DNA of 64,000 nucleotides from Prevotella denticola (GTDB lineage: Bacteria > Bacteroidota > Bacteroidia > Bacteroidales > Bacteroidaceae), in NCBI RefSeq assembly GCF_900454835.1, contig NZ_UGTM01000002.1, forward strand, positions 1,116,001 to 1,180,000, read 5' to 3'. Below, piece by piece: positions 54,485 through 63,990 of the stretch. Position 1 is the first letter of the stretch, and every line of letters starts with the position of its first letter. The notes beneath the pieces are model-generated. The model was given only the letters and a program-made list of their open reading frames with translations, was not told where the DNA came from and ran no database searches. The translations under genes were made by a program, and so were the position numbers.

Positions 54485-56806
54485 TTATAGTCGATTCTTA
54501 ACGTCCTCTCCAGCACCTGTCCCCTTGTAGTTGCTGTGGGTAGCATTTATCTTATAGGTAACTGTAATAGAGAATTTACGAGTATTTAAGAATTTTCTCA
54601 ATGACATTTCACGAATGTCGTTTTTAAGAGTCATAGTAGATTTTGCTGTATTGAGCAAATCTTCGCATTGCAATTTTATACTCCATTTATCATGTGCGAA
54701 TGCTTTATACAAACCAAGGTCACACTGCCATGTGTTACCTATATACATGTTTTCCGCATTACCACTGGTACGCCATGAAAAGTCTGCATTCAGCCAAGCG
54801 TCGAAGGGAAGATTATAGGCATTGTTGAATCTGAGGATGCCCATAGGCTTATTCAACTTCAAATCCTCACCTCGGTACTTGATGGAGAGAAATTGCTGCC
54901 TGACGGCTACCATCAAGCTGGGATGGTATTTTCCAAAAGAAGGAGACACGTTAATCATTCCAGAGAGTTCACTATATCCATTAACATTTTGCTTCTGTAT
55001 CAAAGCTATTTCAGGGCTTTCACCATATTGGTTATATACGGACATCATATAATCCTTCACGTGTGTATAGTTTGCCATCAATGTAAGCCATTTATAGTTA
55101 GCCATTAATTCCACATAGTCACGAATAGAAGGACGCAAGTTCGGATTGCCTGACTGATAGGTGTATCTGTTGATATATTGGACATTGCTACTCAACTGAC
55201 TGAAAGCTGGGCGAGTAATCTTGCGAGAATATGATAACCGTGTACGCACGTGTCCAATGGGCATGGACAGCATGGCCGAAGGGAAAAAATGATGATACTC
55301 TCTACTTTGTTCGTCCATCTTCACTCCATTCTCAAAATAATTACTTACCACATACTCATAGCGTAATCCAGCAGATACATTAAGCTTGCCCAAAGTTTGT
55401 CGTATCTCCGCAAAGCCGGCGCCATTAGTTTCTTTGATTTTCGAGTGGAAATCATTGATATATTCTACTCCGCTCTCATATTCGTCCGTTCGATGAAGAA
55501 AACTCCACTCCGCTCCAAAAGCAAGCTGTCCTTTCCAAACAGGATAGGTAGCAACGGCTTTTGCTGCATACAACTTGTTATTAATGTCATTTTGAGTGGA
55601 TATTGTGCGGTTTTCAAGCGAAGTTGCCTTTTCTGCTACATGCTGGTGTGTATCTGCGTTATTCCAAAGAGCATCCATATTGAGGGCAATTCCCCATTTA
55701 CCCATCTTGCCCGAATAATATCCAGATACTAAATGTCTTCTGTTATGAGATTTTTCCTCACTTTCGGTACTAAGCTCATTATTTAAAATCTTGTCGACTT
55801 CCAAAGCTGTAAAGGAATTATTCCTCGTCTTTGAAGGCAGATACGAAAAGTCGTAGAGAATACCAACAGAATGATTTTCGTTGAACACATAATTGAGACC
55901 TAATTTTCCAGTAAGCATGTTGGATTTTGCATAACGTTTTGCATCAGTCGTTTGATATAACAAATTTGACGGGGCATAGGTATATTGCTGCGAGATATTT
56001 TGCTGACGGAACTTGTTACGGTCATACCCTACCATACCAAATATATCTAACCCATGAAGGCGATAGTTGAAGTTTAGCTCTTCTTTGCCATATAAATAAT
56101 GTGTCAGTCCCATTTGGGTACGGCTATCCATACTAAAGCCTTCTCCAACAGGTTTGAGCGTTTTGATACGAATGACTGCATTTACCGAGGCATCGTATTC
56201 TGCACCAGGAGTGGTGACTACCTCTACATCCTTAATTTTATCGGAAGTTAATTGATCCAGCTCTGCTTGATTTCTCATCAATCTTCCATTAATGTAAATG
56301 ATTGGTGCTCCTTTTCCCAACACTTCTATCCCATCATTTGACTTAATCACACCAGGTGTTTTACCTAACACATCCCTTGCACTGCCAGAATGGGCTAATG
56401 ATGATCCTTGAACATGAGTAACTAAAGCGTCGTTTTTGAGTTGAGTTATGGGACGGGAACTTTTCACTATCACTTCTCCAAGCATGGTCGTATCCTCAAC
56501 CATGAGTATGGTACCGACATGACCATCAGTACATTTTTTATAGATGGTCTGATAACCTATTAATGAGACTTTAAGGATAGCTTCTCTCTGTTCAGAGTTG
56601 ATGACAAATTCTCCCTTGTCATTACTAACAGCACCTTGTATAAAAGAAGAGTCAGCGTGATTCAGAAGGCAAACATTTGCATAGGGTAAAGGTTCTCCAA
56701 AGGCATTGATAGTTTTACCTTTGAAAATTTGTGCATTTACTGAGATAGAAAGAAAACACGCAACTGCTATACATGCAGTTATTTTCTGTTTCATCTTTTG
56801 TTTCAT
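54485..56806 (-). CDS. Outer-membrane beta-barrel, TonB-receptor-like, of a peptide-export locus
   Basis: A 773-aa protein with a signal peptide (ITACIAVACFLSISVNAQ), a CarboxypepD_reg-like domain (FKGKTINAFGEPLPYANVCLL...LIGYQTIYKKC), a plug (VLGKTPGVIKSNDGIEVLGK, IKDVEVVTTPGAEYDASVNAVIRIKT) and a full OMP_b-brl-type barrel. It is paralogous to the barrel at 15401-17665. It appears intact, although its former neighbours (C39 transporter, HlyD, regulator) are broken. An alternative ATG four codons in is possible. Confidence 0.82.
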   Translation of the reverse strand: MKQKMKQKITACIAVACFLSISVNAQIFKGKTINAFGEPLPYANVCLLNHADSSFIQGAVSNDKGEFVINSEQREAILKVSLIGYQTIYKKCTDGHVGTILMVEDTTMLGEVIVKSSRPITQLKNDALVTHVQGSSLAHSGSARDVLGKTPGVIKSNDGIEVLGKGAPIIYINGRLMRNQAELDQLTSDKIKDVEVVTTPGAEYDASVNAVIRIKTLKPVGEGFSMDSRTQMGLTHYLYGKEELNFNYRLHGLDIFGMVGYDRNKFRQQNISQQYTYAPSNLLYQTTDAKRYAKSNMLTGKLGLNYVFNENHSVGILYDFSYLPSKTRNNSFTALEVDKILNNELSTESEEKSHNRRHLVSGYYSGKMGKWGIALNMDALWNNADTHQHVAEKATSLENRTISTQNDINNKLYAAKAVATYPVWKGQLAFGAEWSFLHRTDEYESGVEYINDFHSKIKETNGAGFAEIRQTLGKLNVSAGLRYEYVVSNYFENGVKMDEQSREYHHFFPSAMLSMPIGHVRTRLSYSRKITRPAFSQLSSNVQYINRYTYQSGNPNLRPSIRDYVELMANYKWLTLMANYTHVKDYMMSVYNQYGESPEIALIQKQNVNGYSELSGMINVSPSFGKYHPSLMVAVRQQFLSIKYRGEDLKLNKPMGILRFNNAYNLPFDAWLNADFSWRTSGNAENMYIGNTWQCDLGLYKAFAHDKWSIKLQCEDLLNTAKSTMTLKNDIREMSLRKFLNTRKFSITVTYKINATHSNYKGTGAGEDVKNRL

Positions 56807-56930
56807 CTTTTATCAACTATTTAAATTAAAACTCAAGAGTAGGTCGTTCTACTCCTCTATCAGCAGCACAAAGTTAGTCATAAGAGACATCTTATGACGA
56901 CTTAACAGCTAATAAAAAAGTCTTAATAGA

Positions 56931-56968
56931 AGAAGCGTAACCATCAGACTATCAATGGTTACGCTTCT
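56931..56968 (-). terminator. Terminator of the TPR-LuxR regulator gene
   Basis: Perfect 14-bp stem AGAAGCGTAACCAT (56931-56944) / ATGGTTACGCTTCT (56955-56968). A 13-bp direct repeat AAAAAGTCTTAAT lies on both sides (56915-56927 and 56969-56981); on the minus strand the distal copy provides the T-run. Confidence 0.75.
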
Positions 56969-57007
56969 AAAAAGTCTTAATCAGAACCTGCTGTCTCTTA
57001 ATACGGA

Positions 57008-57631
57008 CTAAACAACATTGATGAATGCAATAATATCCTCCCCTTCCGGCACACCTATCTTCTTCCGAATAGAAGTTTTGCGGACATAAATAGTCGCGCT
57101 CGTCTGCTGGGTAACAACACTAATCTCCTTGGTCGAGAAGCCGGCGCAGAGCAGACAGCATATCTGTGTCTCCTTTTCCGTGAGCAGATTGCCATAGTGG
57201 TGCATTAGGCGAGTATAAAACTGATTATAGAGTCGGTCTATAACAGGATAAAGGTCTGGCCAGACCAACAAGTCGTGCGTAGGAATTTCACCACCACTGA
57301 TGGCAGAAATACGTTTGAGCAAAGCTTGATTCTGTTGAGTTGGTGTACTGGCAACCAGGCGAATGATGCCCAGTTGCTGCAACAGTACCTTTCTAAATAA
57401 CACCTCATCGTTCTCATCACCTCTTTCTGTTGATGGCAGTTGTTGCGCCTTGTCAAGCATATCAGTAAGGATGCCGATACGCTCCTCTGCCTCAGCTAAA
57501 CGCTGGTACTTCCGTCGATAGAGCCAATAAGCAAGTCCTATACCACCCAATAAGTTACTATGTTTGCAAAGGCTAACGTATTGAGACGAGTTAGACATCG
57601 CTCTTCGGAGGCTTCGCACCTCCGGCCGCAT
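57008..57631 (-). pseudogene. C-terminal half of a TPR-LuxR-type regulator, split by an IS110 element
   Basis: The 207-codon frame contains a transmembrane end (LLGGIGLAYWLYRRK), a coiled segment (YQRLAEAEERIGILTDMLDKAQ) and a LuxR-type HTH at the C-terminus (LLTEKETQICCLLCAGFSTKEISVVTQQTSATIYVRKTSIRKKIG). This is the second half of Bacteroidetes TPR-membrane-LuxR regulators; the TPR half is at 59075-60274 on the same strand. The first ~30 codons of this frame are probably IS or joint sequence. It could still be translated from an internal ATG, but would lack its sensor. Confidence 0.75.
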
Positions 57632-57673
57632 GGCAAGCCTCCGTGGTGTTTTTCATAGTCTGCAAGGAAAAAG

Positions 57674-57704
57674 TTGGTACGATAATAATTGGATTGTATA
57701 TTTG
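57674..57704 (+). promoter_or_regulatory. Promoter of the IS110 transposase
   Basis: TTG at 57674-57676, 20 bp spacer and TATATTTG at 57697-57704, 42 bp before the transposase ATG. A GGAGGCTTCGCACCTCC hairpin lies further upstream near 57605. Confidence 0.65.
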
Positions 57705-57746
57705 TAGTGCAAACGACAAATGACAAACAATTAGAACCGTACCGAT

Positions 57747-58826
57747 ATGCAAAGAAACAAAATTTCCTTCAAGGGACAAAAGATTTACATAGGAATTGAT
57801 GTCCACGCAAAAACTTGGGAGGTCTGTGTGCTGACCGAGTCGGGTTACAGAGAGAGGCACCCGCAGCAAGCCTCCGCAAAGACGCTCTTTGACTTTTTGA
57901 AGAAGCATTTCCCAGATGGGGAGTACCATGCCGTGTACGAGTCCGGCTTCAGCGGCTTTGCCACATACTACGCCCTCAAGGAGTACGGCATCGACTGCGT
58001 GGTGACCCATGCCGCGGACGTTCCGACCACCCAGTACGAGGAGGTGATGAAGACAGACAAGGTGGATGCGGCCAAGCTTGCCCGCTCCTTGCGCGCCGGG
58101 GACATCCGTCCCATATACATCCGTGAAAGGGAGAACATCGACGACAGGGCGGTAATCCGCATCAGGAAGACCATACAGAAACAACTGTCGGGCTACAAAT
58201 CAAGGGTGAAGCACCTGCTGCACTGCAACGGCGTGGAGATTCCCGACCGGTTCGCAAGCCCGGGGACACACTGGTCAAGGGCCTTCATCGAATGGCTCAA
58301 GGAGGATGTCGTGCTGCTCTCTCCCTCAAGGCTGTCATTGGACCTGCTCGTCAAGCAGGTGGAGACGATACGCCAGACGCTTCTGGACGCGACAAGAGCC
58401 GTACGCAGACTTGCACGGACGGACAGGTACGGGAGCAATTGCGAGCTCCTGATGTCGATACCCGGAATAGGCGTAAGCGTAGCCATGTGCATACTGACAG
58501 AAATCTACGATGTGAAGAGATTCCGCAACGAGAATCAGTTCGCCAGTTATCTGGGGCTGATACCCACCTGTCATAACAGTGGCGGGAGGACCTCAAGCGG
58601 AGAAAAGACCTTCCGTGGCAACAGGCATCTCGGGCCGATGGTCATAGAGGCCGCGTGGATAGCCGTCTACAGAGATTACGGACTGGGACTGGCCTACGCC
58701 AGATACAAGCAGTCCATGAAACCGCAGGAGGCCATAGTCAAAATTGCAAGAAAGATGTCCAACATCATTTTCTCGCTACTCAAGAACGGCAGGAAATATG
58801 AGCCATACAGATGGGATAAAGAATAA
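57747..58826 (+). CDS. IS110-family transposase (DEDD recombinase)
   Basis: A 359-aa transposase. The N-terminal RuvC-like DEDD domain starts YIGIDVHAKTWEV (first Asp), continues with YHAVYESGFSGF (Glu) and has KTDKVDAAKLARSL (the two Asp). The C-terminal Transposase_20-type domain includes LMSIPGIGVSVAMCIL and FASYLGLIPTCHNSGG with the catalytic serine region SSGEKTF. Length is normal, so the element may be active. Codon use is more GC-rich than its surroundings, which suggests recent arrival. Confidence 0.93.
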   Translation: MQRNKISFKGQKIYIGIDVHAKTWEVCVLTESGYRERHPQQASAKTLFDFLKKHFPDGEYHAVYESGFSGFATYYALKEYGIDCVVTHAADVPTTQYEEVMKTDKVDAAKLARSLRAGDIRPIYIRERENIDDRAVIRIRKTIQKQLSGYKSRVKHLLHCNGVEIPDRFASPGTHWSRAFIEWLKEDVVLLSPSRLSLDLLVKQVETIRQTLLDATRAVRRLARTDRYGSNCELLMSIPGIGVSVAMCILTEIYDVKRFRNENQFASYLGLIPTCHNSGGRTSSGEKTFRGNRHLGPMVIEAAWIAVYRDYGLGLAYARYKQSMKPQEAIVKIARKMSNIIFSLLKNGRKYEPYRWDKE

Positions 58827-58829
58827 CAT

Positions 58830-59074
58830 GCAGACTTTCGGACAACTTCATAAAACGACTCCTGTTCATTGTTGATGGACCTTCGGGTGTCATCTCCGAT
58901 AAGACTGTTGCGTTTTACCTGTATTCTGAAGAAGTAAATTGTTGGGCGGATACGTCCGTGTCAACTCATAGAAGTTTGTCTGACAGGTCTGTTGTTCGTG
59001 GTCATTCCCTACCCGGCGTTTCCATGTCGGGCTGGTGGCTGTTGCTTCTTCTAAAGTCATCGTACTTAGGAACT
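58830..59074 (+). other. Untranslated 3' flank of the IS110 transposase, bridge-RNA candidate
   Basis: About 245 bp with no good gene, lying between the transposase stop and the interrupted regulator. IS110-family elements carry a structured guide RNA in a non-coding end. Short GC-rich self-complementary pieces are present, but no fold was computed. The 5' flank (57555-57746) is the alternative location. Confidence 0.35.
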
Positions 59075-60274
59075 TCACGATAAGTGATTGATAAATAAAT
59101 AGTTAATAAATAACAAATATTTTCCAATTATTTGGATAGCAACATAGAAGACCAAGAATAGGAGAACAACACCCAAAAGCATCAGAAGTCGGGAGCGATG
59201 CAACTCGTAATTAGCAGCCTGCAAGCGATTCCGTGCTTCCAAGCGGCGCAGAGAAAGATTCTCATTTTCTATCATAACTGTTGTAACAGAGTCGCAGTAA
59301 TGTTGAAAAGCATGTGACGAAACAGGCTTCCCGCTTCCGAAATTCAGAATGTTACGCAGCTGCTCTATGCTTGCCTTATGGCTGAGGTTACCCTGTTTTG
59401 TCCATCTTACTCCACGATTATTCGTTTCAGCTCTGCCAAGGTATATCTGTGCTGAATCCAACTGGTGCAGATTTATATAATTGTTGGCAAGCGAAACATA
59501 GATGGCAGAAGAATCTGCGTACTTCGGAACAAACCTCTGACAATGGAACAAGTAACGATTAGACTGCACGTAATCGCCACGAGCAGCCAGCACATCAGCA
59601 TAACTAAGGATACGTTCCGCAGCTTTTTCTTCTTCGCCACCTTCCATAGACAGACTGATGCTTTCCTTAAAACATGAGTCACTTGCCATGTCGCCAACAT
59701 GAGACAGACTGATGCCAAGAGCGTAGAGTAACCGTCCTCGCATATTTCTATCTAGACTGTAATGCCCATTGAGCACCATTTGTGCTGTCTTGGCAGCTTT
59801 AGCGTAATTGCCAGAGTGATTCAACAAAAGAACCTTCTGCTCTACCAACTGCGCCCATTTTCCAGCATTACTTTGCTCATGAGCAATCTTAATACCCTCC
59901 TCTAGCTCCTTCAATGCAGCCCTGTCTTGCCTTGTCCACTGCAGATAGGAGGCTTTTAGCAGATAACCGTCAAGTAACTTTGCCACATCCCCCTGCTGCC
60001 TATAATAATCCACGACATGAGATACTAGACTATCTTCAACCAACGAAATTCCCATCAGATAGTGCGCCATAGCATGATTCCACGCATAATGCATTACACC
60101 GGCCTCACTCATCTGTCCTACATTCTCCATTTCATCCAACAATTTCAAAGCACTGTCCGGACGAGTTGTAAGCAGCGAGTCTGTAATTGCCAATGTTTTC
60201 TGCTCGTTGCGAACAGAACAGGAAAGTAGGGACTGCAGGCAGAAAAGATATAAGAGTCGTATAATTATTTTCAT
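59075..60274 (-). pseudogene. N-terminal (TPR and membrane) half of the split TPR-LuxR regulator
   Basis: A 399-codon frame. A lipoprotein-like signal (LLYLFCLQSLLSC) is followed by TPR-like repeats (about 40-300: ALKELEEGIKIAHEQSNAGKWAQL, AERILSYADVLAARGDYVQS) and a membrane segment (RLLMLLGVVLLFLVFYVA). After that the sequence (LLFINYLFINHLS) looks like IS-derived read-through and stops. The cytoplasmic coiled coil and HTH are on the other side of the IS110 element. The intact protein probably sensed periplasmic signals and controlled the adjacent barrel/export genes. Confidence 0.75.
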
Positions 60275-60486
60275 ATTAAGAAGTACTGCTAAGCTATTTA
60301 GCCACTATTAAGCTCCCACAAAAGTACTTCTTTTGGAGAAGAAATCCAAATAATGAAGAAAATATTGCTGTGGCATGCCGTAAAGGATAGTTATATCAAA
60401 CATTTATGTACCTATCTTATCCTGCATAACAGAGAAGAAAGTAAAAATGCATAAAGCTGTAATATCATAAAACTATTTATACTGTC

Positions 60487-60777
60487 CTATTTCCTGTAAC
60501 TCTCTTCCAGTAACTTTATCAAATCTGAAGCCTTATAGAGAATCTTCCCTGCAAACTGCGTGTAGGGGATAATCTTTCTGTCTCGATAGTCCTGCAAGGT
60601 ACGAGGGCTGATATACAATCTTTCACACACTTCCTTGCCTGTAAGGAAATGCTCACCGCCAAAGAGCGGCTTGTGTGTCTGTGCCACTTCCTTTATTCGT
60701 TTGCTCACACTGCTGATGGCGGACAACACTACTTGCATCTCGTCCGCATCCATATTCAAATCTCTTACTGATTCCAT
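60487..60777 (-). CDS. Excisionase-like helix-turn-helix protein
   Basis: A 96-aa protein whose C-terminal half is a MerR/excisionase-type HTH (FLTGKEVCERLYISPRTLQDYRDRKIIPYTQFAGKILYKASDLIKLLEE). It is the second of two such genes in tandem, 12 bp after the first. Pairs like this occur in Bacteroidetes mobilisable elements near the VapE-primase module and act in excision or regulation. Confidence 0.82.
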   Translation of the reverse strand: MESVRDLNMDADEMQVVLSAISSVSKRIKEVAQTHKPLFGGEHFLTGKEVCERLYISPRTLQDYRDRKIIPYTQFAGKILYKASDLIKLLEESYRK

Positions 60778-60789
60778 TGCCTTTTCAGT

Positions 60790-61077
60790 TTATTTGTTAT
60801 TTTTTGATCTCACAGATTTCGTTTGTAATAACCGTTCCACGTCCTCAGCCCTGTAATAGCACTTGTGCCCGATTTGGGTAAACGGCAGTATGCCCGTATC
60901 ACGGTAATGCTGCAAGGTGCGCTTGCTGATGTTGAGCAGTTGGCACACATCTCCGTTGTGCAGCCATTCGGTATGTTTACTCTGTTCTCCAAATGCCCTG
61001 TGGCAGGTCTGGGCAAGGGCAAGTATCTCGTCCCTCAGCATTGCCCATTGCTTATCGGTAATGATAAAATATCCCAT
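60790..61077 (-). CDS. Excisionase-like helix-turn-helix protein
   Basis: A 95-aa protein with the same HTH type as its neighbour (WLHNGDVCQLLNISKRTLQHYRDTGILPFTQIGHKCYYRAEDVERLLQ). It is the first gene of the leftward pair and diverges from the VapE-like gene. Likely a small DNA-binding regulator or directionality factor. Confidence 0.82.
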   Translation of the reverse strand: MGYFIITDKQWAMLRDEILALAQTCHRAFGEQSKHTEWLHNGDVCQLLNISKRTLQHYRDTGILPFTQIGHKCYYRAEDVERLLQTKSVRSKNNK

Positions 61078-61507
61078 AGTGTTATATTGATTTATTTATA
61101 TTTTCCTTTTGCGATTTGCTTTCCGTCGCATATTTCTGCGTGCAAAAGTATGCGGTTCTTTCCCATCTGCAAAGCAGTGGGGAACAGCGAGGAAGAATAG
61201 GGAAACCGAAAGAAAAACGGTTCTCTTTCTTATCTTTTTTCCGTGTCTGGTTTTTCATTTTCTACATCCGTTTTAGTCAATGCAATACTTCGCAGATTAG
61301 AGCAGATAAACACGTACTTTTCTTACCCATTTTCTATACCTATCCTCTTGCTCTTGGCTTAAATCCTTGTTTTTCTGCTGTTTTCTGTCAGAAATCCGTG
61401 CTAAATTCACAGCCAATGAGCGCAACATTATGCAAGCACTCTCCGAATGCTTGGAACTTACCCATTCTCTTGATAACTTCGTTCTTGAAAACAAAAACAA
61501 GCATATA

Positions 61508-62794
61508 ATGAAAAAGAACGCAGATAAAGGAAAATCGGAGGGCTACTACAATACGTCCAGACAGAGAAAGACTTCCTCCAAGAACTCGGAGATAGAAGCC
61601 TACCTCTCCATGCACTATACCTTCAGATACAACACGGTATTGGGGAGAACCGAATACCGAAACAGGGCAAACAGCGATTTCACAAAGGTGGGTCGCTATG
61701 AAATCAACACGCTCCGCAGGGAGATAGACAACGACATCGGGATAATAACCTCGTCGGATAATCTATACTCTATCATCGAGAGCAGTTTTTCTCCACGTAT
61801 CAATCCCATACAGGAGTATTTCAAGGCATTGCCCTTGATAGATATAGGCAGCGATTGTGGCAGCAGCAATACTTCTTCCCATTCAATGAAAGCCATTTCC
61901 GATTTGGCAAGTTGCGTTGTGGTGCGCAATCACGAAAAATGGCTACCGTATCTCACCAAATGGCTCGTGGCAGTGGTCGCCAACGTAATGGACGACCGTG
62001 AGTGCTGTAACCATACCTGCCTCGTGCTGACAGGCGAGCAGGGAAAGTTCAAGACCACCTTCCTTGACCTGCTCTGTCCGCCTGCCCTGCACGGTTACAG
62101 CTATACGGGCAAGATATATCCTCAGGAGAAGGATACGCTCACCTATATCGGGCAGAACCTCATTGTGAACATCGACGACCAGCTCAAGGCCCTCAACAAG
62201 AGGGACGAGAACGAACTCAAGAATCTCATCACCTGCCCGATGGTCAAGTACCGCATGCCCTACGACAAGTATGTGGAGGAACATCCCCACTTGGCAAGTT
62301 TCGTGGCATCGGTGAACGGCAACGACTTTCTTACAGACCCCACAGGAAGCAGACGATTCCTGCCCTTTGAGGTGCTGTCCATCGACATCAACAAGGCAAA
62401 GGCAATTTCTATGGACAGTGTCTATGCGGAAGCCAAAGCCTTGTTGAACGCAGGTTTCCGCTATTGGTTTGACGATGAAGAGATAGCGGAGCTATACAGG
62501 GAGAGCGAGGACTTTCAAGTGCAGACCGCAGAGATGGAACTGCTGTTGCGCTGCTTCGAAAAACCGACAGAGGATAATCCCCATTGCTCCTATATGACCA
62601 CTACGGAAATTCTTACCTATCTGGGTATCTATACCCGACATCCCCTGACTTCCAAACTTATGGGCGAAGCCCTTAAAAGGGCAGGCTTTGAAAAAGTGAG
62701 CAAAAGGCGTGACGGCAGCAGTCCTGTCTATGTGTATAAAATAAGGAAGATACTGCCCTGCCCTTTGCTTGATAGTTGTAGTAGTCTGATGTAG
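61508..62794 (+). CDS. VapE-family (virulence-associated E) P-loop ATPase
   Basis: A 428-aa protein of the VapE-like family used as replication helicases in mobile elements. An N-terminal basic region (YNTSRQRKTSSKNSEIEAYLS) is followed by a DNA-processing ATPase domain with Walker A-like LTGEQGKFKTTFL (about 182-194), Walker B-like IVNIDDQLK and the family phrase FVASVNGNDFLTDPTGSRRFLPFE. The ATG at 61508 is preferred; the frame is open upstream (ATG at 61430), but that part looks non-conserved. It precedes a repeat cluster and a primase gene. Confidence 0.85.
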   Translation: MKKNADKGKSEGYYNTSRQRKTSSKNSEIEAYLSMHYTFRYNTVLGRTEYRNRANSDFTKVGRYEINTLRREIDNDIGIITSSDNLYSIIESSFSPRINPIQEYFKALPLIDIGSDCGSSNTSSHSMKAISDLASCVVVRNHEKWLPYLTKWLVAVVANVMDDRECCNHTCLVLTGEQGKFKTTFLDLLCPPALHGYSYTGKIYPQEKDTLTYIGQNLIVNIDDQLKALNKRDENELKNLITCPMVKYRMPYDKYVEEHPHLASFVASVNGNDFLTDPTGSRRFLPFEVLSIDINKAKAISMDSVYAEAKALLNAGFRYWFDDEEIAELYRESEDFQVQTAEMELLLRCFEKPTEDNPHCSYMTTTEILTYLGIYTRHPLTSKLMGEALKRAGFEKVSKRRDGSSPVYVYKIRKILPCPLLDSCSSLM

Positions 62795-62869
62795 TAGGGT
62801 GTGTAGTATTGTTATATACTACAATGTAGTGTTGATTATCAACAACTTACAACAAAATAGTATGTAGTA
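62777..62869. repeat. Iteron-like TGTAGTA repeats, candidate replication origin
   Basis: TGTAGTA occurs at 62777-62783, 62790-62796, 62802-62808 and 62863-62869, with TGTAGTG at 62825-62831 and the inverted form TACTACA at 62817-62823. An exact palindrome GTTGAT-T-ATCAAC lies at 62831-62843. The cluster overlaps the VapE 3' end and fills most of the gap to the primase gene. Confidence 0.5.
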
Positions 62870-63005
62870 AGAAGAAAGATGAAAAAGTTTGGAAAGGAAA
62901 AAGTTTGGAAAGAGGAATATCGTAGAAGCATTGGCTGATACGATTTGGCTCCCTGATAGCATTTAAGTAAACCATAATATTTCAATCAATTAAAATGGCA
63001 GAACA

Positions 63006-63986
63006 ATGAAAGAAGAAGATTTATCACTCATCAAGCGATACTCTATCGTGGAGTATCTTGAAAGGAAAGGCATCAAGCCTGTACGCAGGACACCTGCCTA
63101 TGCCCTGTACCGTTCACCGCTTCGTGCGGAAACACATCCGAGTTTCAAGGTGGACACAGAGAAGAACCTCTGGATAGACTATGCCGAAGGCAGGGGCGGA
63201 AGTATCATCGACCTCTGTATGCGCTTGGAGAGCTGCACGCTATTGGAAGCCATCCGTCATTTGGGACGGAACGCTCCCGATGATTCTGCATATAGTTCTC
63301 GCAACGACTTCGCATCAAACTATTTCCAACCTTCAATGGTTGCAAATGGGGCAAGGAAACTGATAAGTATATCAGACACCTTGCCGCCACATTTACAGGA
63401 GTACCTTACAAAAGTACGCTGCATCAACTTGGAAAATGCAAAGCCATTCCTCAAATGTATCAGTTACGAGGTAAAGGGCAGGCGATATCAAGCCTTCGGC
63501 TTTGTCAACTCATCGGGAGGGTACGAGCTTCGGGATAATCAATCGTTCAAGGGAACAGTAGCCCCGAAAGACATTACTCCGATATTCACGGACAGAGCGG
63601 AGCCTGTATGTATCTTTGAAGGCTTCATGGACTTCCTATCCTTCCTTTCAATGAAAGAGAAAATTATCAACCACTGCCTTGTGATGAACTCGGTGAGCAA
63701 TGTGGCAAGAACTGTCCGCTATCTGAACGACCACAACCTGACCCATATCCGTGCCTTCCTTGACAATGACGATGCAGGACGGAGAACCGTGCAAGAATTT
63801 GTAAAGGCAGGTTTCAAGGTGGAGGATATGTCCGTACATTACAAGGGCTTCAAAGACCTCAACGAGTTTCATGTCAGCCGTATGCGTAAGCAGGAGCAGC
63901 AGAAAGTGCAGGAACGGACACGGATGTCGGTTACGGAGCAAAAGGAAAGTAAGAAATCAAAACAAGTCAAACATAAAATGAGATAA
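63006..63986 (+). CDS. CHC2-like/Toprim DNA primase of a mobilisable element
   Basis: A 326-aa primase-like protein. The N-terminal part follows the CHC2 zinc-binding fold (YALYRSPLRAETHPSFKVD, WIDYAEGRGGSIIDLCMRL), but the usual cysteines are mostly absent. The Toprim domain has CIFEGFMDFLSF (catalytic Glu) and AFLDNDDAGRR (DxD). It probably primes replication of the transferred or excised element together with the VapE protein. The C-terminus is Lys/Gln-rich. Confidence 0.85.
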   Translation: MKEEDLSLIKRYSIVEYLERKGIKPVRRTPAYALYRSPLRAETHPSFKVDTEKNLWIDYAEGRGGSIIDLCMRLESCTLLEAIRHLGRNAPDDSAYSSRNDFASNYFQPSMVANGARKLISISDTLPPHLQEYLTKVRCINLENAKPFLKCISYEVKGRRYQAFGFVNSSGGYELRDNQSFKGTVAPKDITPIFTDRAEPVCIFEGFMDFLSFLSMKEKIINHCLVMNSVSNVARTVRYLNDHNLTHIRAFLDNDDAGRRTVQEFVKAGFKVEDMSVHYKGFKDLNEFHVSRMRKQEQQKVQERTRMSVTEQKESKKSKQVKHKMR

Positions 63987-63990
63987 AGAT

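Larger units (their letters stand above)
57555..59150 (+). mobile_element. IS110-family insertion sequence
   Basis: About 1.6 kb of sequence splits the TPR-LuxR gene and contains a DEDD-type transposase gene. No terminal inverted repeats are seen, as expected for IS110. Both ends are estimates: the left half of the regulator resumes by 57555 and the right half by about 59150. Long untranslated flanks (about 190 bp left, about 320 bp right) could encode the guide (bridge) RNA used by this family. Confidence 0.7.

Noticed and set aside
53961..54530. 189-codon frame on the + strand rich in Cys
   Set aside because: Opposite the C39/HlyD chimera, whose minus-strand reading matches known families; the Cys-rich look is an antisense artefact.
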